Of a DNA stretch of 64,000 nt, positions 53,777 to 62,779 are shown piece after piece. A program made the position numbers and the translations under genes. The DNA lies in NCBI RefSeq assembly GCF_963678865.1, contig NZ_OY787459.1:1826501-1890500 (forward strand), read 5' to 3'. The notes beneath the pieces are model-generated. The model searched no databases. It was given only the letters and a program-made list of their open reading frames with translations, and was not told the DNA's origin. This DNA is from Maridesulfovibrio sp. (GTDB lineage: Bacteria > Desulfobacterota > Desulfovibrionia > Desulfovibrionales > Desulfovibrionaceae). Numbering within the stretch: position 1 is the first letter of the stretch; each line of letters starts with the position of its first letter.

Positions 53777-54520
53777 ATGAGTGAACTGCCAAGTACCGCC
53801 CTTGTGACGGGCGGTTCCAGAGGAATCGGAGAAGCCTGCGCCAAGAGGCTTGCCAAAGACGGTTTTGAGGTTATCATTACGTACGTAAGCCGTCCCGACG
53901 GAGCTGAAAAAGTCTGCGCTGAAATTGAAGCTGCAGGCGGCAAAGCCCGCTCATTCAAGCTTGATTCTTCCGACCGTGAAGCTGTTACTGCTTTCTTCAA
54001 AGAGGAAATCAAAGGCAAAGTAAAGCTTGATGTTCTGGTAAACAATGCCGGAATCACCCGCGACGGACTTCTTGTCCGCATGAAAGACGAGGACTGGGAC
54101 AAAGTCCTGGACATCAACCTGACCGGGGCCTTCACCTGTCTGCGTGAATCTGCAAAGATCATGATGAAGCAGCGTTACGGACGGATCATCAACATTTCCT
54201 CAGTAGTTGGGCAGGCCGGTAATGCCGGACAGGCCAACTACGTATCGGCCAAGGCCGGCCTCATCGGGCTGACCAAGGCCAGCGCCATCGAGCTTGCTCC
54301 GCGCGGTGTCACTGTGAATGCCGTTACCCCGGGATTCATTCAGACCGACATGACCGCAGAACTGCCTGAAAAAGTCATGGCGCAGATGATGGACAATATA
54401 CCGCTGAAAAAACTCGGCACATCCGATGATATAGCGAATGCGGTTTCATTCCTTGCCAAGGATGAATCCGGTTATATCACAGGCCAGACTCTCGCTGTTA
54501 ACGGCGGGATGTACATGTAA
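53777..54520 (+). CDS. fabG: 3-oxoacyl-ACP reductase FabG
   Basis: A 247-residue classical short-chain dehydrogenase. It has an NADP(H) loop TGGSRGIGEACAK, NNAG (NNAGITRDGLL), catalytic Ser in NISSVVGQ, and the Y-x3-K in NYVSAKAG. It reduces beta-ketoacyl-ACP in fatty acid elongation. The C-terminal GYITGQTLAVNGGMYM is typical. It lies 35 bp before acpP. Confidence 0.95.
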   Translation: MSELPSTALVTGGSRGIGEACAKRLAKDGFEVIITYVSRPDGAEKVCAEIEAAGGKARSFKLDSSDREAVTAFFKEEIKGKVKLDVLVNNAGITRDGLLVRMKDEDWDKVLDINLTGAFTCLRESAKIMMKQRYGRIINISSVVGQAGNAGQANYVSAKAGLIGLTKASAIELAPRGVTVNAVTPGFIQTDMTAELPEKVMAQMMDNIPLKKLGTSDDIANAVSFLAKDESGYITGQTLAVNGGMYM

Positions 54521-54555
54521 TCAAGAAACACTAAAATAATGATCTGGAGGGGACT

Positions 54556-54786
54556 ATGTCCGCAGCTGAAAAAGTAAAAGCAATTATCGTAGACCAGCTT
54601 GGCGTATCTGAAGACGAAATCAAAGACGAGGCTTCCTTTGTTGAAGATCTCGGCGCTGACTCTCTCGACCTCACTGAACTCATCATGGCCATGGAAGAAG
54701 AGTTCGACGTTGAAATCGAAGACGAAGAAGCTCAGAAGATCCTCAAAGTCAAGGATGCTATCGCATTCGTAGAAAGCAAGCAGTAG
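54556..54786 (+). CDS. acpP: Acyl carrier protein
   Basis: A 76-residue acidic four-helix protein with the phosphopantetheine attachment serine in [10 protein letters not shown] (Ser at about 37). It carries growing acyl chains for fatty acid and lipid synthesis. The Shine-Dalgarno CTGGAGGGG is strong. A terminator-like hairpin follows, likely making an abundant short transcript. Confidence 0.97.
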   Translation: MSAAEKVKAIIVDQLGVSEDEIKDEASFVEDLGADSLDLTELIMAMEEEFDVEIEDEEAQKILKVKDAIAFVESKQ

Positions 54787-54815
54787 AGCTGATTGCTTCA
54801 CAGGGTTTTTGAAAA

Positions 54816-54857
54816 GAGCGCCTTATTGCTCCTCACGGGCGTAAGGCGCTCCTTTTG
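54816..54857 (+). terminator. Hairpin/terminator between acpP and fabF
   Basis: GAGCGCCTTA (54816-54825) / TAAGGCGCTC (54842-54851), 16-nt loop, then CTTTT. It may partly terminate to raise acpP over fabF expression. Confidence 0.75.
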
Positions 54858-54907
54858 TATTACCCTCCCAAAAGATTAACCCCAACATATTTTACAGGTT
54901 TAAATAT

Positions 54908-56146
54908 ATGAACAGGGTAGTAGTAACCGGCGTTTCCGCCATCACCCCCCTTGGTAACAGCATTGATACCAGTTGGGACAACCTCCTTGCGGGGAAGTCC
55001 GGTATTGCCGAAGTTACCGCCTTTGATGCCAGCGAATTTACTTCCCGCATCGCAGGTGAAGTTAAAGGCTTTGACGCTAAAGATTTCATCCCCGTTAAAC
55101 AAGCCAAACGCATGGAAAGGTTCACACAGTTCGCTGTAGCAGCCAACCAGATGCTCATGGAGTCCACCGGACTCAAGCTTGAAGGGGATGAACGTGAACG
55201 TGCCGGAGTTGTCATCGGTGTAGGCCTTGGCGGTCTCGACACCATTGAAAAACAGCACGCCAAACTGGTGAAATCCGGTCCCAAAAAAATCACCCCCTTC
55301 TTCATCCCGATCATCATCGGCAACATGGCAGCCGGCCAGGTTTCCATCTTCGCTGAAGCGCAGGGTCCGAACCTGTGCATGTGTACTGCATGCGCATCCG
55401 GCACCCACGCCATCGGTCAGGCTTACACCGACATCATGCTCGGCCGCGCCGATGTGATGATCTGCGGTGGCGCTGAATCCACCATAACCCCGCTGGGTTT
55501 TGCCGGATTCACCGCTATGAAGGCTCTCTCCACACGCAATGATGATCCTGAAACCGCCTCCCGTCCCTTTGACAATGGCCGTGACGGTTTTGTCATGGGT
55601 GAAGGCGCAGGCCTGCTGCTGCTCGAATCCCTTGAGCACGCCCAGAAACGCGGTGTCGAGATTCTGGCTGAAGTTGTAGGTTTCGGTGCATCTTCCGATG
55701 CCTACCACATGACCGCACCGCCGGAAGACGGCGCAGGCGCGGCCCGGGCCATGAACGCAGCCATCCGTGAAGCCAAGATCGATCCTTCCGAGATTGATCA
55801 CATCAACGCCCACGGAACTTCCACCAAACTGAACGACTTCTGCGAAACCAAAGCCATCTACAAAGTCTTTGGTGACCACGCGAAGAATATTGCTATCAGT
55901 GCCAACAAATCCCAGATGGGACACCTTCTCGGCGGTGCAGGCGGGGTTGAAGCAGCTTTTGCTGTCAAAACCCTTTCAACCGGAATTATCCCCGGTACTG
56001 CAAACCAGATCGAAGCTGACCCCGACTGTGATCTCGATTACTGTAAAGACGGTAAACGCGAGCAGCAGGTCAACTACGTACTGAGCAACTCGTTCGGCTT
56101 CGGCGGAACAAACGGCTGCATGCTGTTTAAAAGATTCGAAGAATAA
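54908..56146 (+). CDS. fabF: Beta-ketoacyl-ACP synthase II
   Basis: A 412-residue elongating condensing enzyme. It shows RVVVTGVSAITPLGN at the N-terminus, active-site Cys in CTACASGTHAIGQA (about 164), and the two catalytic histidines in NAHGTSTKLND and SQMGHLLGGAGGVEA. The C-terminal NSFGFGGTNG is present. No Shine-Dalgarno of note precedes ATG 54908. Confidence 0.96.
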   Translation: MNRVVVTGVSAITPLGNSIDTSWDNLLAGKSGIAEVTAFDASEFTSRIAGEVKGFDAKDFIPVKQAKRMERFTQFAVAANQMLMESTGLKLEGDERERAGVVIGVGLGGLDTIEKQHAKLVKSGPKKITPFFIPIIIGNMAAGQVSIFAEAQGPNLCMCTACASGTHAIGQAYTDIMLGRADVMICGGAESTITPLGFAGFTAMKALSTRNDDPETASRPFDNGRDGFVMGEGAGLLLLESLEHAQKRGVEILAEVVGFGASSDAYHMTAPPEDGAGAARAMNAAIREAKIDPSEIDHINAHGTSTKLNDFCETKAIYKVFGDHAKNIAISANKSQMGHLLGGAGGVEAAFAVKTLSTGIIPGTANQIEADPDCDLDYCKDGKREQQVNYVLSNSFGFGGTNGCMLFKRFEE

Positions 56147-56155
56147 GAGTAAATG

Positions 56156-56355
56156 ATGCCTTCGGCGACTCTCCGAGGGCCCCTTCAGGGGGACCAAAGG
56201 GACTAAGCCCCTTTGGAATCCCTGAAGGTTTATATTCTGTACGTTTAAGTAAAAATTTTCACTTGCCTTGGCAAAGGCCTATTAAAAGTTTTTGGGATTC
56301 TTAAACCCTTTTTTCAAAAAGGGTTTAAGGCCCCCGGCAGGGTCGCCGAAGGCAT
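56156..56355. repeat. 200-bp palindromic repeat element with 14-bp terminal inverted repeats
   Basis: Ends are perfect inverted repeats: ATGCCTTCGGCGAC (56156-56169) and GTCGCCGAAGGCAT (56342-56355). Inside are two further hairpins: CCAAAGGGACTAAGCCCCTTTGG (56199-56221, imperfect) and TTAAACCCTTTTTT / AAAAAGGGTTTAA (56301-56328). The same modules recur in the opposite orientation at 62530-62753. No coding capacity. It has the build of a MITE or BIME-type element, filling the fabF-glyA gap. No target-site duplication is evident. Confidence 0.75.
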
Positions 56356-56371
56356 AAAAAAGGAGCTTGTC

Positions 56372-57610
56372 ATGGAAGAATTAATGATGAGAGACCCGGC
56401 AGTAGCGGCTGCGATCGGACAGGAAGTAACCCGCCAGATGACCAAGCTTGAACTCATCGCTTCGGAGAACTTTACCTCCACAGCGGTACGTCAGGCCATG
56501 GGCAGTGTAATGACCCACAAATACGCTGAAGGTTACCCCGGCAAGCGTTACTACGGCGGCTGCGAATTCGTTGACCTCGCGGAAGATCTCGCCCGTGACC
56601 GTGCAAAAGAAATTTTCGGCTGCGAATACGTTAACGTACAGCCCCACTCCGGTTCCCAGGCAAACATGGCTGTCTACTTCGCAGCCCTCAAGCCCGGCGA
56701 CACTGTCCTCGGCATGGACCTCTCCCACGGCGGCCACCTGACCCACGGTTCCCCGGTAAACTTCTCCGGTAAGCTCTTTGACATCAAATTCTACGGTGTC
56801 GACCCCGAGACCAAGACCATCAACTACGACAATGTTCTTAAGATTGCCAAAGAGTGCAAACCCAAGATGATCATTGCAGGTGCATCAGCATACCCCCGTA
56901 TCATCGACTTTGCCCGCTTCCGCCAGATCGCTGACGAAGTAGGCGCTGTACTCATGGTGGACATGGCCCACATCGCCGGTCTCATCGCAGCAGGCGTTCA
57001 TCCCTCCTGCATCGAGCACGCCCACTACACCACTACCACCACCCACAAGACCCTTCGCGGTCCCAGAGGCGGTATGATCCTCTCCACCGAGGAACACGGC
57101 AAGGCACTTAACTCCAACATTTTTCCCGGTATTCAGGGCGGCCCGCTCATGCACGTTATAGCTGCTAAAGCTGTTGCTTTCGGCGAAGCGCTCAGGCCCT
57201 CTTATGTTGAATACCAGAAGCAGGTTGTAGCCAACGCTCAGGCTCTGGCCAAGAACCTTATGGACGCAGGTTTCGACCTCGTATCCGGCGGTACTGACAA
57301 CCACCTGATGATGCTGGACCTGACCAACAAGGACATCACCGGTAAAGACGCCGAGCATGCTCTTGACGAAGCAGGCATCACTGTCAATAAAAACACCATC
57401 CCCTTTGAAACCCGTTCCCCGTTTGTTACCTCCGGTGTACGTATCGGTACCCCGGCCCTGACCACCCGCGGAATGAAAGAAGAAGAAATGGTAAAAGTCG
57501 CAGGCTGGATCAACGCCGCCATCGACTCCATCGGCAACGACACCAAGCTGAAGCAGATCAGCAAAGAAGTTGCCGAGTTCGCAAAAGAATACCCGCTCTT
57601 CGCATACTAG
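56372..57610 (+). CDS. glyA: Serine hydroxymethyltransferase
   Basis: A 412-residue PLP enzyme converting serine and tetrahydrofolate to glycine and methylene-THF. [41 protein letters not shown] and the PLP-lysine motif [14 protein letters not shown] (about 222-235) are present. The Shine-Dalgarno AAGGAGC lies 17 bp after the end of the repeat element, so the element forms most of the untranslated leader. Confidence 0.97.
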   Translation: MEELMMRDPAVAAAIGQEVTRQMTKLELIASENFTSTAVRQAMGSVMTHKYAEGYPGKRYYGGCEFVDLAEDLARDRAKEIFGCEYVNVQPHSGSQANMAVYFAALKPGDTVLGMDLSHGGHLTHGSPVNFSGKLFDIKFYGVDPETKTINYDNVLKIAKECKPKMIIAGASAYPRIIDFARFRQIADEVGAVLMVDMAHIAGLIAAGVHPSCIEHAHYTTTTTHKTLRGPRGGMILSTEEHGKALNSNIFPGIQGGPLMHVIAAKAVAFGEALRPSYVEYQKQVVANAQALAKNLMDAGFDLVSGGTDNHLMMLDLTNKDITGKDAEHALDEAGITVNKNTIPFETRSPFVTSGVRIGTPALTTRGMKEEEMVKVAGWINAAIDSIGNDTKLKQISKEVAEFAKEYPLFAY

Positions 57611-57619
57611 GATCACGAG

Positions 57620-57704
57620 ATTTGCCAAGCAAAGCGGCAAGGCCTGATAAAAGGGTTTAAGCCGCCGGAGGCAAACTCTTGAATCAAAAGCGCGAAGCGC
57701 AACA
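57620..57704 (+). repeat. Partial copy of the dispersed palindromic repeat, plus GCGCGAAGCGCA module
   Basis: AAAGCGGCAAGGCCTGATAAAAGGGTTTAAG, written here in pieces (57635-57660), matches the reverse complement of the 62560-62620 region. CCGCCGGAGGCA (57663-57674) matches the right end of the leuS copy. AATCAAAAGCGCGAAGCGCA (57682-57701) matches 47816-47835. Confidence 0.6.
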
Positions 57705-57715
57705 TAATACCAATA

Positions 57716-57745
57716 AAAACGGGCCCGAATATTCGGGTCCGTTTT
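57716..57745 (+). terminator. Rho-independent terminator behind glyA
   Basis: AAAACGGGCCCGAAT (57716-57730) / ATTCGGGTCCGTTTT (57731-57745, one G-T). It ends in T4 and precedes the dCMP deaminase gene by 28 bp. Confidence 0.8.
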
Positions 57746-57772
57746 CTCAGCTTCAAAGAGGGGAGCAATTTC

Positions 57773-58228
57773 ATGGATAACAGAATGCCTTGGCCGGACT
57801 ATTTTATGCGCATAGCACACCTTGTCGCAGAGCGTTCCACCTGCACCCGCCGCAAAGTCGGTGCTGTGGCAGTTCTGGATAAACGCATCCTTGCCACCGG
57901 CTACAACGGACCGCCGTCCGGTACCGCCCATTGCAAAGATGTAGGCTGTATCCGTGAGACTCTCGGAGTTCCTTCCGGTGAGCGCCATGAACTTTGCCGG
58001 GGACTTCATGCGGAGCAAAACGTCATCATCCAAGGCGCAACACATGGCGTATCTCTAAAAGGCGCAGAAATTTACTGCACCACCCAGCCCTGCCTGATCT
58101 GCACTAAAATGCTGATCAACACCGGGGTCAGTGCAATCTACTATTCCGAAAGCTACCCGGACGAACTTTCAGAACAGATGCTCAAAGAAGCCGGAGTTGA
58201 ATTTGCTCTTCTTCAATTCGACAATTAG
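57773..58228 (+). CDS. dCMP deaminase (ComEB-type cytidine/deoxycytidylate deaminase)
   Basis: A 151-residue zinc deaminase: [29 protein letters not shown], the H-A-E active site in [13 protein letters not shown], and P-C-x2-C in [10 protein letters not shown]. It deaminates dCMP to dUMP for thymidylate synthesis. The Shine-Dalgarno is GAGGGGAGC. Its 3' end probably overlaps the ribD start, tying pyrimidine and riboflavin genes into one operon. Confidence 0.92.
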   Translation: MDNRMPWPDYFMRIAHLVAERSTCTRRKVGAVAVLDKRILATGYNGPPSGTAHCKDVGCIRETLGVPSGERHELCRGLHAEQNVIIQGATHGVSLKGAEIYCTTQPCLICTKMLINTGVSAIYYSESYPDELSEQMLKEAGVEFALLQFDN

Positions 58229-59345
58229 TCCCGAAGAAAAGTTCATGGCCCGTGCTGTGGAACTTGCCATGCGCGGTCGTAACCGGACCGCACCTAATCC
58301 GACAGTCGGAGCGGTAATGGTTCATGACGGGCAAATTGTGGCGGAAGGCTACCACCGTTTCTGCGGAGGGCTGCATGCCGAGAGGGAATGCATTGCCGAT
58401 GCTAAATCCAGAAATGTGGATATGAGCAAATGCACGATGTTCGTTACCCTTGAACCATGCAACCATCACGGTAAAACCCCACCCTGTACCGAAGGCATCC
58501 TTGAAGCGGGCATCCCGCACATTGTGGTCGGCACCCGCGACCCCAATCCCAAGGCAGCCGGGGGCATTGAATATCTAGAATCCAAGGGCGTAAAGGTGGA
58601 TCAGGGTGTGCTTGAAGAGCAGTGCAAAGATTTAATTTCCGATTTCCTGTGCTGGCAGTTCAAGGACCGTGCTTACTCCATCCTAAAGCTGGCCTGCACC
58701 ATCGACGGCAAAATAGCCGGTGCCACCGGAGCGCAGGAAGCGGTATCATGCCCGGAATCTTTTCAGGATGTGCAGAGGCTGCGCTCCATGGTCGGAGCGG
58801 TTATTGTCGGCGGCAATACCCTGCGCGAAGACAACCCCAGCCTCAATTGCAGACTTGATCCGCTGCCGGAAGGATTCAGCCAGCCTAAAGCCGTGGTGGT
58901 TACCAATCACCTCCCGCAAAACCACGATGAGCTTACTTTGACCACTGCCCGCGCAGAAGAGACAATTTTCTGGACCAGTAAAAGACAGGCCGACTCAAAA
59001 ACAGCCACTGAACTGAAAAACAAGGGAATTGAAGTTGTAGCCCTTCCCTGCTGTGAAAAAGGTCTTATATTTGAGAACGGATTCAAAATGCTGCGCCGGG
59101 AGCACGGCATCCTGCGCACTCTGTGCGAAGGCGGCGGCAAACTGGCCTGCTCCATGACGGAGCAGGGGTTGGTTGATGAATTTGTCATGTATCAGGCCCC
59201 TCGCATTCTGGGTAATGCGCTGGGCAGGCCGAATTTCGCAGGCTCCGGCAATACACTCATCAGTGAAGCCACGGACCTGCGGGTAAGCCGCGTAGAACAG
59301 AGTGGCCGTGACTTAAAAATAGTTTTCAAACCCGAAGGACAATAG
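58203..59345 (+). CDS. ribD: Bifunctional riboflavin deaminase/reductase RibD
   Basis: About 380 residues. The N-terminal deaminase domain has [21 protein letters not shown] and [16 protein letters not shown] (zinc). The C-terminal reductase domain has [26 protein letters not shown] and the [18 protein letters not shown] motif. It performs the second and third steps from GTP to the ribityl-aminouracil. Start: similarity ([15 protein letters not shown]) begins before ATG 58245, so a non-ATG start is likely. TTG 58203 with GGAG six bases upstream is chosen; TTG 58197 is also possible. Either overlaps the deaminase gene by about 25-30 nt. Confidence 0.9.
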   Translation: MLFFNSTISPEEKFMARAVELAMRGRNRTAPNPTVGAVMVHDGQIVAEGYHRFCGGLHAERECIADAKSRNVDMSKCTMFVTLEPCNHHGKTPPCTEGILEAGIPHIVVGTRDPNPKAAGGIEYLESKGVKVDQGVLEEQCKDLISDFLCWQFKDRAYSILKLACTIDGKIAGATGAQEAVSCPESFQDVQRLRSMVGAVIVGGNTLREDNPSLNCRLDPLPEGFSQPKAVVVTNHLPQNHDELTLTTARAEETIFWTSKRQADSKTATELKNKGIEVVALPCCEKGLIFENGFKMLRREHGILRTLCEGGGKLACSMTEQGLVDEFVMYQAPRILGNALGRPNFAGSGNTLISEATDLRVSRVEQSGRDLKIVFKPEGQ

Positions 59346-59346
59346 C

Positions 59347-60003
59347 ATGTTCACCGGACTGATTCAGGGAAAAGGACGCATTGAAAACGCCGAAAACCGG
59401 GGAAACGAAACCCGCTTCAAGGTAAGTGCGCCCAAGATTAAAGATTACGAAAAAGGCGAATCAATCGCCATCAACGGCGTCTGCCTTACAGTTGAAACGT
59501 ACAGTGACAGCTGGTTCACCTGCTACGCCAGTAAGGAATCCATGTCGGTGACCAACCTCGGCAATCTCAAGCGCGGATCAATGATCAACTATGAGCGCGC
59601 ACTGGCCATGGGTGACCGTCTGGGGGGACATATTGTTTCCGGCCATGTGGATTGCCTCGGTACTGTGGATTCCGTACGTCCCGCAGGTGAATCCAAAATT
59701 TACCGCATCAAGTTTCCCGAAGAACACGGTAAATATGTCGTCACCAAAGGGTCCGTTGCGTTGGACGGCATCAGTCTGACGGTCAATGATTGCGGTTCTG
59801 ACTACCTCGAAGTAAACATCATCCCGGAAACTCAGGAAGAGACCACAATCTCGCTCTGGACTCCGGGATATGCCGTAAACATTGAGACTGACGTAATCGG
59901 CAAGTACGTGGAACGCATGGTCGCGCCTTGGACCGGACAAAAAGCTGCAGAAAAGCCGCAGAGCAAGCTTACTATGGACTTTTTACGCGAAAATGGATTT
60001 TAA
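59347..60003 (+). CDS. ribE: Riboflavin synthase alpha subunit
   Basis: A 218-residue enzyme made of two lumazine-binding repeats (1-~96 and ~97-200). It dismutates two 6,7-dimethyl-8-ribityllumazine molecules to riboflavin. [37 protein letters not shown] and [11 protein letters not shown] are diagnostic. It begins 1 nt after the ribD stop. Confidence 0.95.
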   Translation: MFTGLIQGKGRIENAENRGNETRFKVSAPKIKDYEKGESIAINGVCLTVETYSDSWFTCYASKESMSVTNLGNLKRGSMINYERALAMGDRLGGHIVSGHVDCLGTVDSVRPAGESKIYRIKFPEEHGKYVVTKGSVALDGISLTVNDCGSDYLEVNIIPETQEETTISLWTPGYAVNIETDVIGKYVERMVAPWTGQKAAEKPQSKLTMDFLRENGF

Positions 60004-60178
60004 AAATCCCCCGGCATAACCGCCCGAGACTTTTACGAATCCAACATACTGATATAAAAGAATAAAAAAACATATTTCACCCTTTGTGCATTTTGATGTA
60101 TGAAGACAGACCTGTTTGCTTAAGTAGACAGCGATTTTTAAAAACCCCTCCGCATGTCGGAACACGAGGATAACGAAT
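60004..60178. other. ribE-ribBA spacer, 175 bp
   Basis: AT-rich, with no hairpin of terminator quality and no FMN riboswitch features (no conserved AGGGxA/GACGG core). A promoter for ribBA may lie here, but no clear -35/-10 pair was found. Confidence 0.4.
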
Positions 60179-61396
60179 ATGCCTTTCTGCACTATTGAAG
60201 AAGCAATTGAGGACCTCCGCGAAGGTAAAATGGTCATCATGGTTGATGATGAAGACCGTGAAAACGAAGGTGATCTTGTCTGCGCCGCAGAAAAAGTGAC
60301 CCCTGAAATCATCAATTTCATGGCAACTCACGGCAGGGGGCTTATCTGCCTCGCCATGTCCGGTGAAATGGTAGACCACCTGAAGCTGCCGCTCATGGCC
60401 CAGTCCAACGGTTCCCAGTTCGGAACCAACTTCACTGTTTCCATTGAAGCACGTGAAGGTGTAACCACCGGTATTTCAGCTGCCGACCGCGCCACCACCA
60501 TCCTTGCTGCCGTTAAGGACGGTGCCGAACCAGAGGATATTGTTTCCCCCGGCCACATTTTTCCGCTGCGCGCCAAAGACGGCGGTGTGCTGGTCCGTGC
60601 TGGACAGACTGAAGGCAGCGTTGACCTCGCCCGCCTTGCAGGCCTCAAACCTGCAGGTGTAATCTGCGAAATAATGAAGGATGACGGCACCATGGCCCGC
60701 CTTCCCGACCTTAAAGAATACGCCAAAGAGCACAACCTTAAAATCTGCTCCACTGAAGCCCTGATCAAATACCGCATGAAATTCGGCAGCCACACCGTTA
60801 CCCGTGAGGCTGATGCAGAACTTCCTACCCGTTGGGGGGATTTCAAGGCTTCCGCTTTCCATTCCAGCGAAGACAACCGCACCCATATCGCCCTGATCAT
60901 GGGCGATGTAAAACCCGGCGAACCTGTGCTGGTCCGCGTTCACTCAGAATGTTTGACCGGTGATGTTTTCGGTTCCCAGCGCTGCGACTGCGGTGATCAG
61001 TTGGCTTCCGCCATGTGCATGATCCGCAACGAAGGAAAAGGCGTGCTGCTCTACATGCGTCAGGAAGGCCGCGGTATCGGTCTCGGCAACAAGATCAAAG
61101 CCTATCACCTTCAGGACCTCGGTTGTGACACTGTTGAAGCCAACGAAAGACTCGGTTTCAAACCCGACCTCCGTGAATACGGAACCGGTGCCCAGATTCT
61201 GGTACAGCTCGGTATCACCAAAATGCGCCTCATGACCAACAACCCGAAAAAGATTGTCGGTCTTGAAGGTTACGGTCTCGAAGTTACCGAACGCGTACCC
61301 ATTGAGATGGACGCCTGTGAAATGAACTTCGATTACCTGAAAACCAAAAAAGACAAGATGGGCCACATGCTGGATCATCTCGAAGATAAAAAATAA
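60179..61396 (+). CDS. ribBA: Bifunctional DHBP synthase / GTP cyclohydrolase II
   Basis: A 405-residue fusion. The N-terminal RibB domain (1-~200) has [13 protein letters not shown] and [12 protein letters not shown] and makes the four-carbon unit from ribulose-5-phosphate. The C-terminal RibA domain (~205-400) has the zinc site [28 protein letters not shown] and [19 protein letters not shown], and opens GTP to the pyrimidine precursor. Both halves keep their catalytic motifs. It lies 15 bp before ribH. Confidence 0.95.
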   Translation: MPFCTIEEAIEDLREGKMVIMVDDEDRENEGDLVCAAEKVTPEIINFMATHGRGLICLAMSGEMVDHLKLPLMAQSNGSQFGTNFTVSIEAREGVTTGISAADRATTILAAVKDGAEPEDIVSPGHIFPLRAKDGGVLVRAGQTEGSVDLARLAGLKPAGVICEIMKDDGTMARLPDLKEYAKEHNLKICSTEALIKYRMKFGSHTVTREADAELPTRWGDFKASAFHSSEDNRTHIALIMGDVKPGEPVLVRVHSECLTGDVFGSQRCDCGDQLASAMCMIRNEGKGVLLYMRQEGRGIGLGNKIKAYHLQDLGCDTVEANERLGFKPDLREYGTGAQILVQLGITKMRLMTNNPKKIVGLEGYGLEVTERVPIEMDACEMNFDYLKTKKDKMGHMLDHLEDKK

Positions 61397-61411
61397 AAAG
61401 GGAGAAGCTCC

Positions 61412-61882
61412 ATGCCTCATATCAAAACCATAGAAGGTCAGCTCGATTCCAAGGGTCTGAAAATCGCACTCGTAGCCGGACGTTTCAATGATATCATCGT
61501 TGACAGACTGGTAGGCGGAGCTGTTGATTACCTTGCCCGCCACGGCTGTGACAAGGACAACATGACCCTGATCAAAGTACCCGGTGCTTTTGAAATCCCC
61601 GTGGTAACCAAAAAACTTGCTGAATCCGGCAAATATGACGGTATCGTGGTTCTCGGTGCTGTTATCCGCGGTGCGACTCCCCACTTCGACTATGTCTGCA
61701 ACGAGTGCGCCAAAGGCGTAGCTCAGGTCAGCTTGGACAACGGACTGCCCATCGGTTTCGGGCTGCTTACCTGTGACACCATTGATCAGGCTGTTGAACG
61801 TGCCGGCTCCAAAGCAGGTAACAAAGGCGTTGAAGCAGCTTCCGCAATGCTGGAAACTGTCCGCGTTCTGGAACAGATTTAA
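61412..61882 (+). CDS. ribH: 6,7-dimethyl-8-ribityllumazine synthase
   Basis: A 156-residue lumazine synthase that joins the products of the RibA and RibB branches. [45 protein letters not shown] and [17 protein letters not shown] are typical. It forms icosahedral or decameric shells. The Shine-Dalgarno is AAGGGAGAAG. Confidence 0.96.
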   Translation: MPHIKTIEGQLDSKGLKIALVAGRFNDIIVDRLVGGAVDYLARHGCDKDNMTLIKVPGAFEIPVVTKKLAESGKYDGIVVLGAVIRGATPHFDYVCNECAKGVAQVSLDNGLPIGFGLLTCDTIDQAVERAGSKAGNKGVEAASAMLETVRVLEQI

Positions 61883-61944
61883 CTGAAGCATAAATAATCA
61901 GGCTGATTCTTCGGAACAGGCCTTGATTATTAAACATAATTTGA

Positions 61945-61986
61945 AGGCATACGGTCTCCGGCCCGCAGTTTGGAGACCGTATGCCT
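61945..61986 (+). terminator. Strong hairpin between ribH and nusB
   Basis: Perfect 15-bp stem AGGCATACGGTCTCC (61945-61959) / GGAGACCGTATGCCT (61972-61986), loop of 12 nt. The 3' flank is GTTGTGTTGTTT, so termination is probable but may be partial. Confidence 0.75.
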
Positions 61987-62060
61987 GTTGTGTTGTTTAA
62001 ATAACAATTTAGATGTATCTTGCGTTGCACGGCACTTACGCCCGCAACCTCAGGATAGTG

Positions 62061-62528
62061 ATGCAGATGTCCCAGACTAAAGGTTTAAGAAGAAAAGGCC
62101 GCGTACTTGCTTTTCAGGTGCTTTACGGCCTGAGTTTTGTCCCCCCTCATGGAGGATGGACATGTGAACGTATATACAACCAGAGCCCTGCAGTAATCAG
62201 AGAAACCGAAGAAGACCTGATCCTCTTCGCCCGTGAACTGCTGATCGGAATCTGGAAAGCACAGGAAGAACTTGACGAAGTTATCGGTCGGTATTCCAAA
62301 CACTGGAAAATCGAAAGAATTGCAAAAGTGGAACTGGCCATACTCAGACTCGCTGTATACGAACTGATCCACAAACCTGACATCCCGCTCAAGGTGGGTA
62401 TCAATGAAGGTATTGAGCTGGCTAAAAAGTTCGGAGACGGCAATTCCCGCAACTTCATCAACGGCATCCTAGACGCTGTTGCCCGTGACATCGACACCGG
62501 CAAGTTCAAGGTTGAGAAGAATTTTTAA
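62061..62528 (+). CDS. nusB: Transcription antitermination factor NusB
   Basis: A 155-residue all-helical RNA-binding protein that joins NusE/S10 on boxA for rRNA antitermination. GLRRKGRVLAFQVLYGLSF (start), ISKHWKIERIAKVELAILRLAVYEL-like core, and IPLKVGINEGIELAKKFGDGNSRNFINGILDAV are clear family segments. ATG 62061 (AGGATAGTG upstream) is chosen over ATG 62013 and 62067. NusB next to ribH is a common arrangement. Confidence 0.94.
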   Translation: MQMSQTKGLRRKGRVLAFQVLYGLSFVPPHGGWTCERIYNQSPAVIRETEEDLILFARELLIGIWKAQEELDEVIGRYSKHWKIERIAKVELAILRLAVYELIHKPDIPLKVGINEGIELAKKFGDGNSRNFINGILDAVARDIDTGKFKVEKNF

Positions 62529-62529
62529 T

Positions 62530-62753
62530 TGCATTCGGCGACCCCTGCCGGGGAGGCCTTAAACCCTTTTTGCAAAAAGGGTTTAAGAATCCCAAAAACT
62601 TATCAGGGCTTCGCCGCTTTGTATGAATAAATCGTTGTAAACAATTAGGGATTCCAAAGGGACTTAGCTCCTTTGGCCGCCGGCGGCGAAATCAGTTTGT
62701 CAAAAGCGCGATGGCGCCTCTGGTCCAGCTCCCGACAGGGCCGCCGGAGGCAT
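62530..62753. repeat. Inverted copy of the palindromic repeat element upstream of leuS
   Basis: About 224 bp, in the opposite orientation to 56156-56355. Left end TGCATTCGGCGACCC (62530-62544) and right end GGGCCGCCGGAGGCAT (62738-62753) are imperfect inverted repeats. Inside: TTAAACCCTTTTT / AAAAAGGGTTTAA (62560-62586), AATCCCAAAAACTT, CCAAAGGGACTTAGCTCCTTTGG (62654-62676) and a GTCAAAAGCGCGATGGCGC module (62699-62717). No coding capacity. Confidence 0.7.
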
Positions 62754-62779
62754 AATCCCATATCAAAAGGATTTTCATA

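Noticed and set aside
54860-55924. 354-residue minus-strand open frame opposite fabF
   Set aside because: Antisense shadow of fabF; the low-complexity Gly/Phe/His composition is typical of reversed codons.
56147-56371. Possible glycine riboswitch or T-box in front of glyA
   Set aside because: The region is accounted for by the inverted-repeat element; no glycine aptamer core or T-box sequence is seen.
56885-58045. 386-residue minus-strand open frame across glyA and the deaminase gene
   Set aside because: It spans two solid genes, their spacer, a repeat and a terminator; no family resemblance.
60004-60178. Possible FMN riboswitch before ribBA
   Set aside because: The conserved RFN core sequences are missing and the region is too AT-rich and unstructured.
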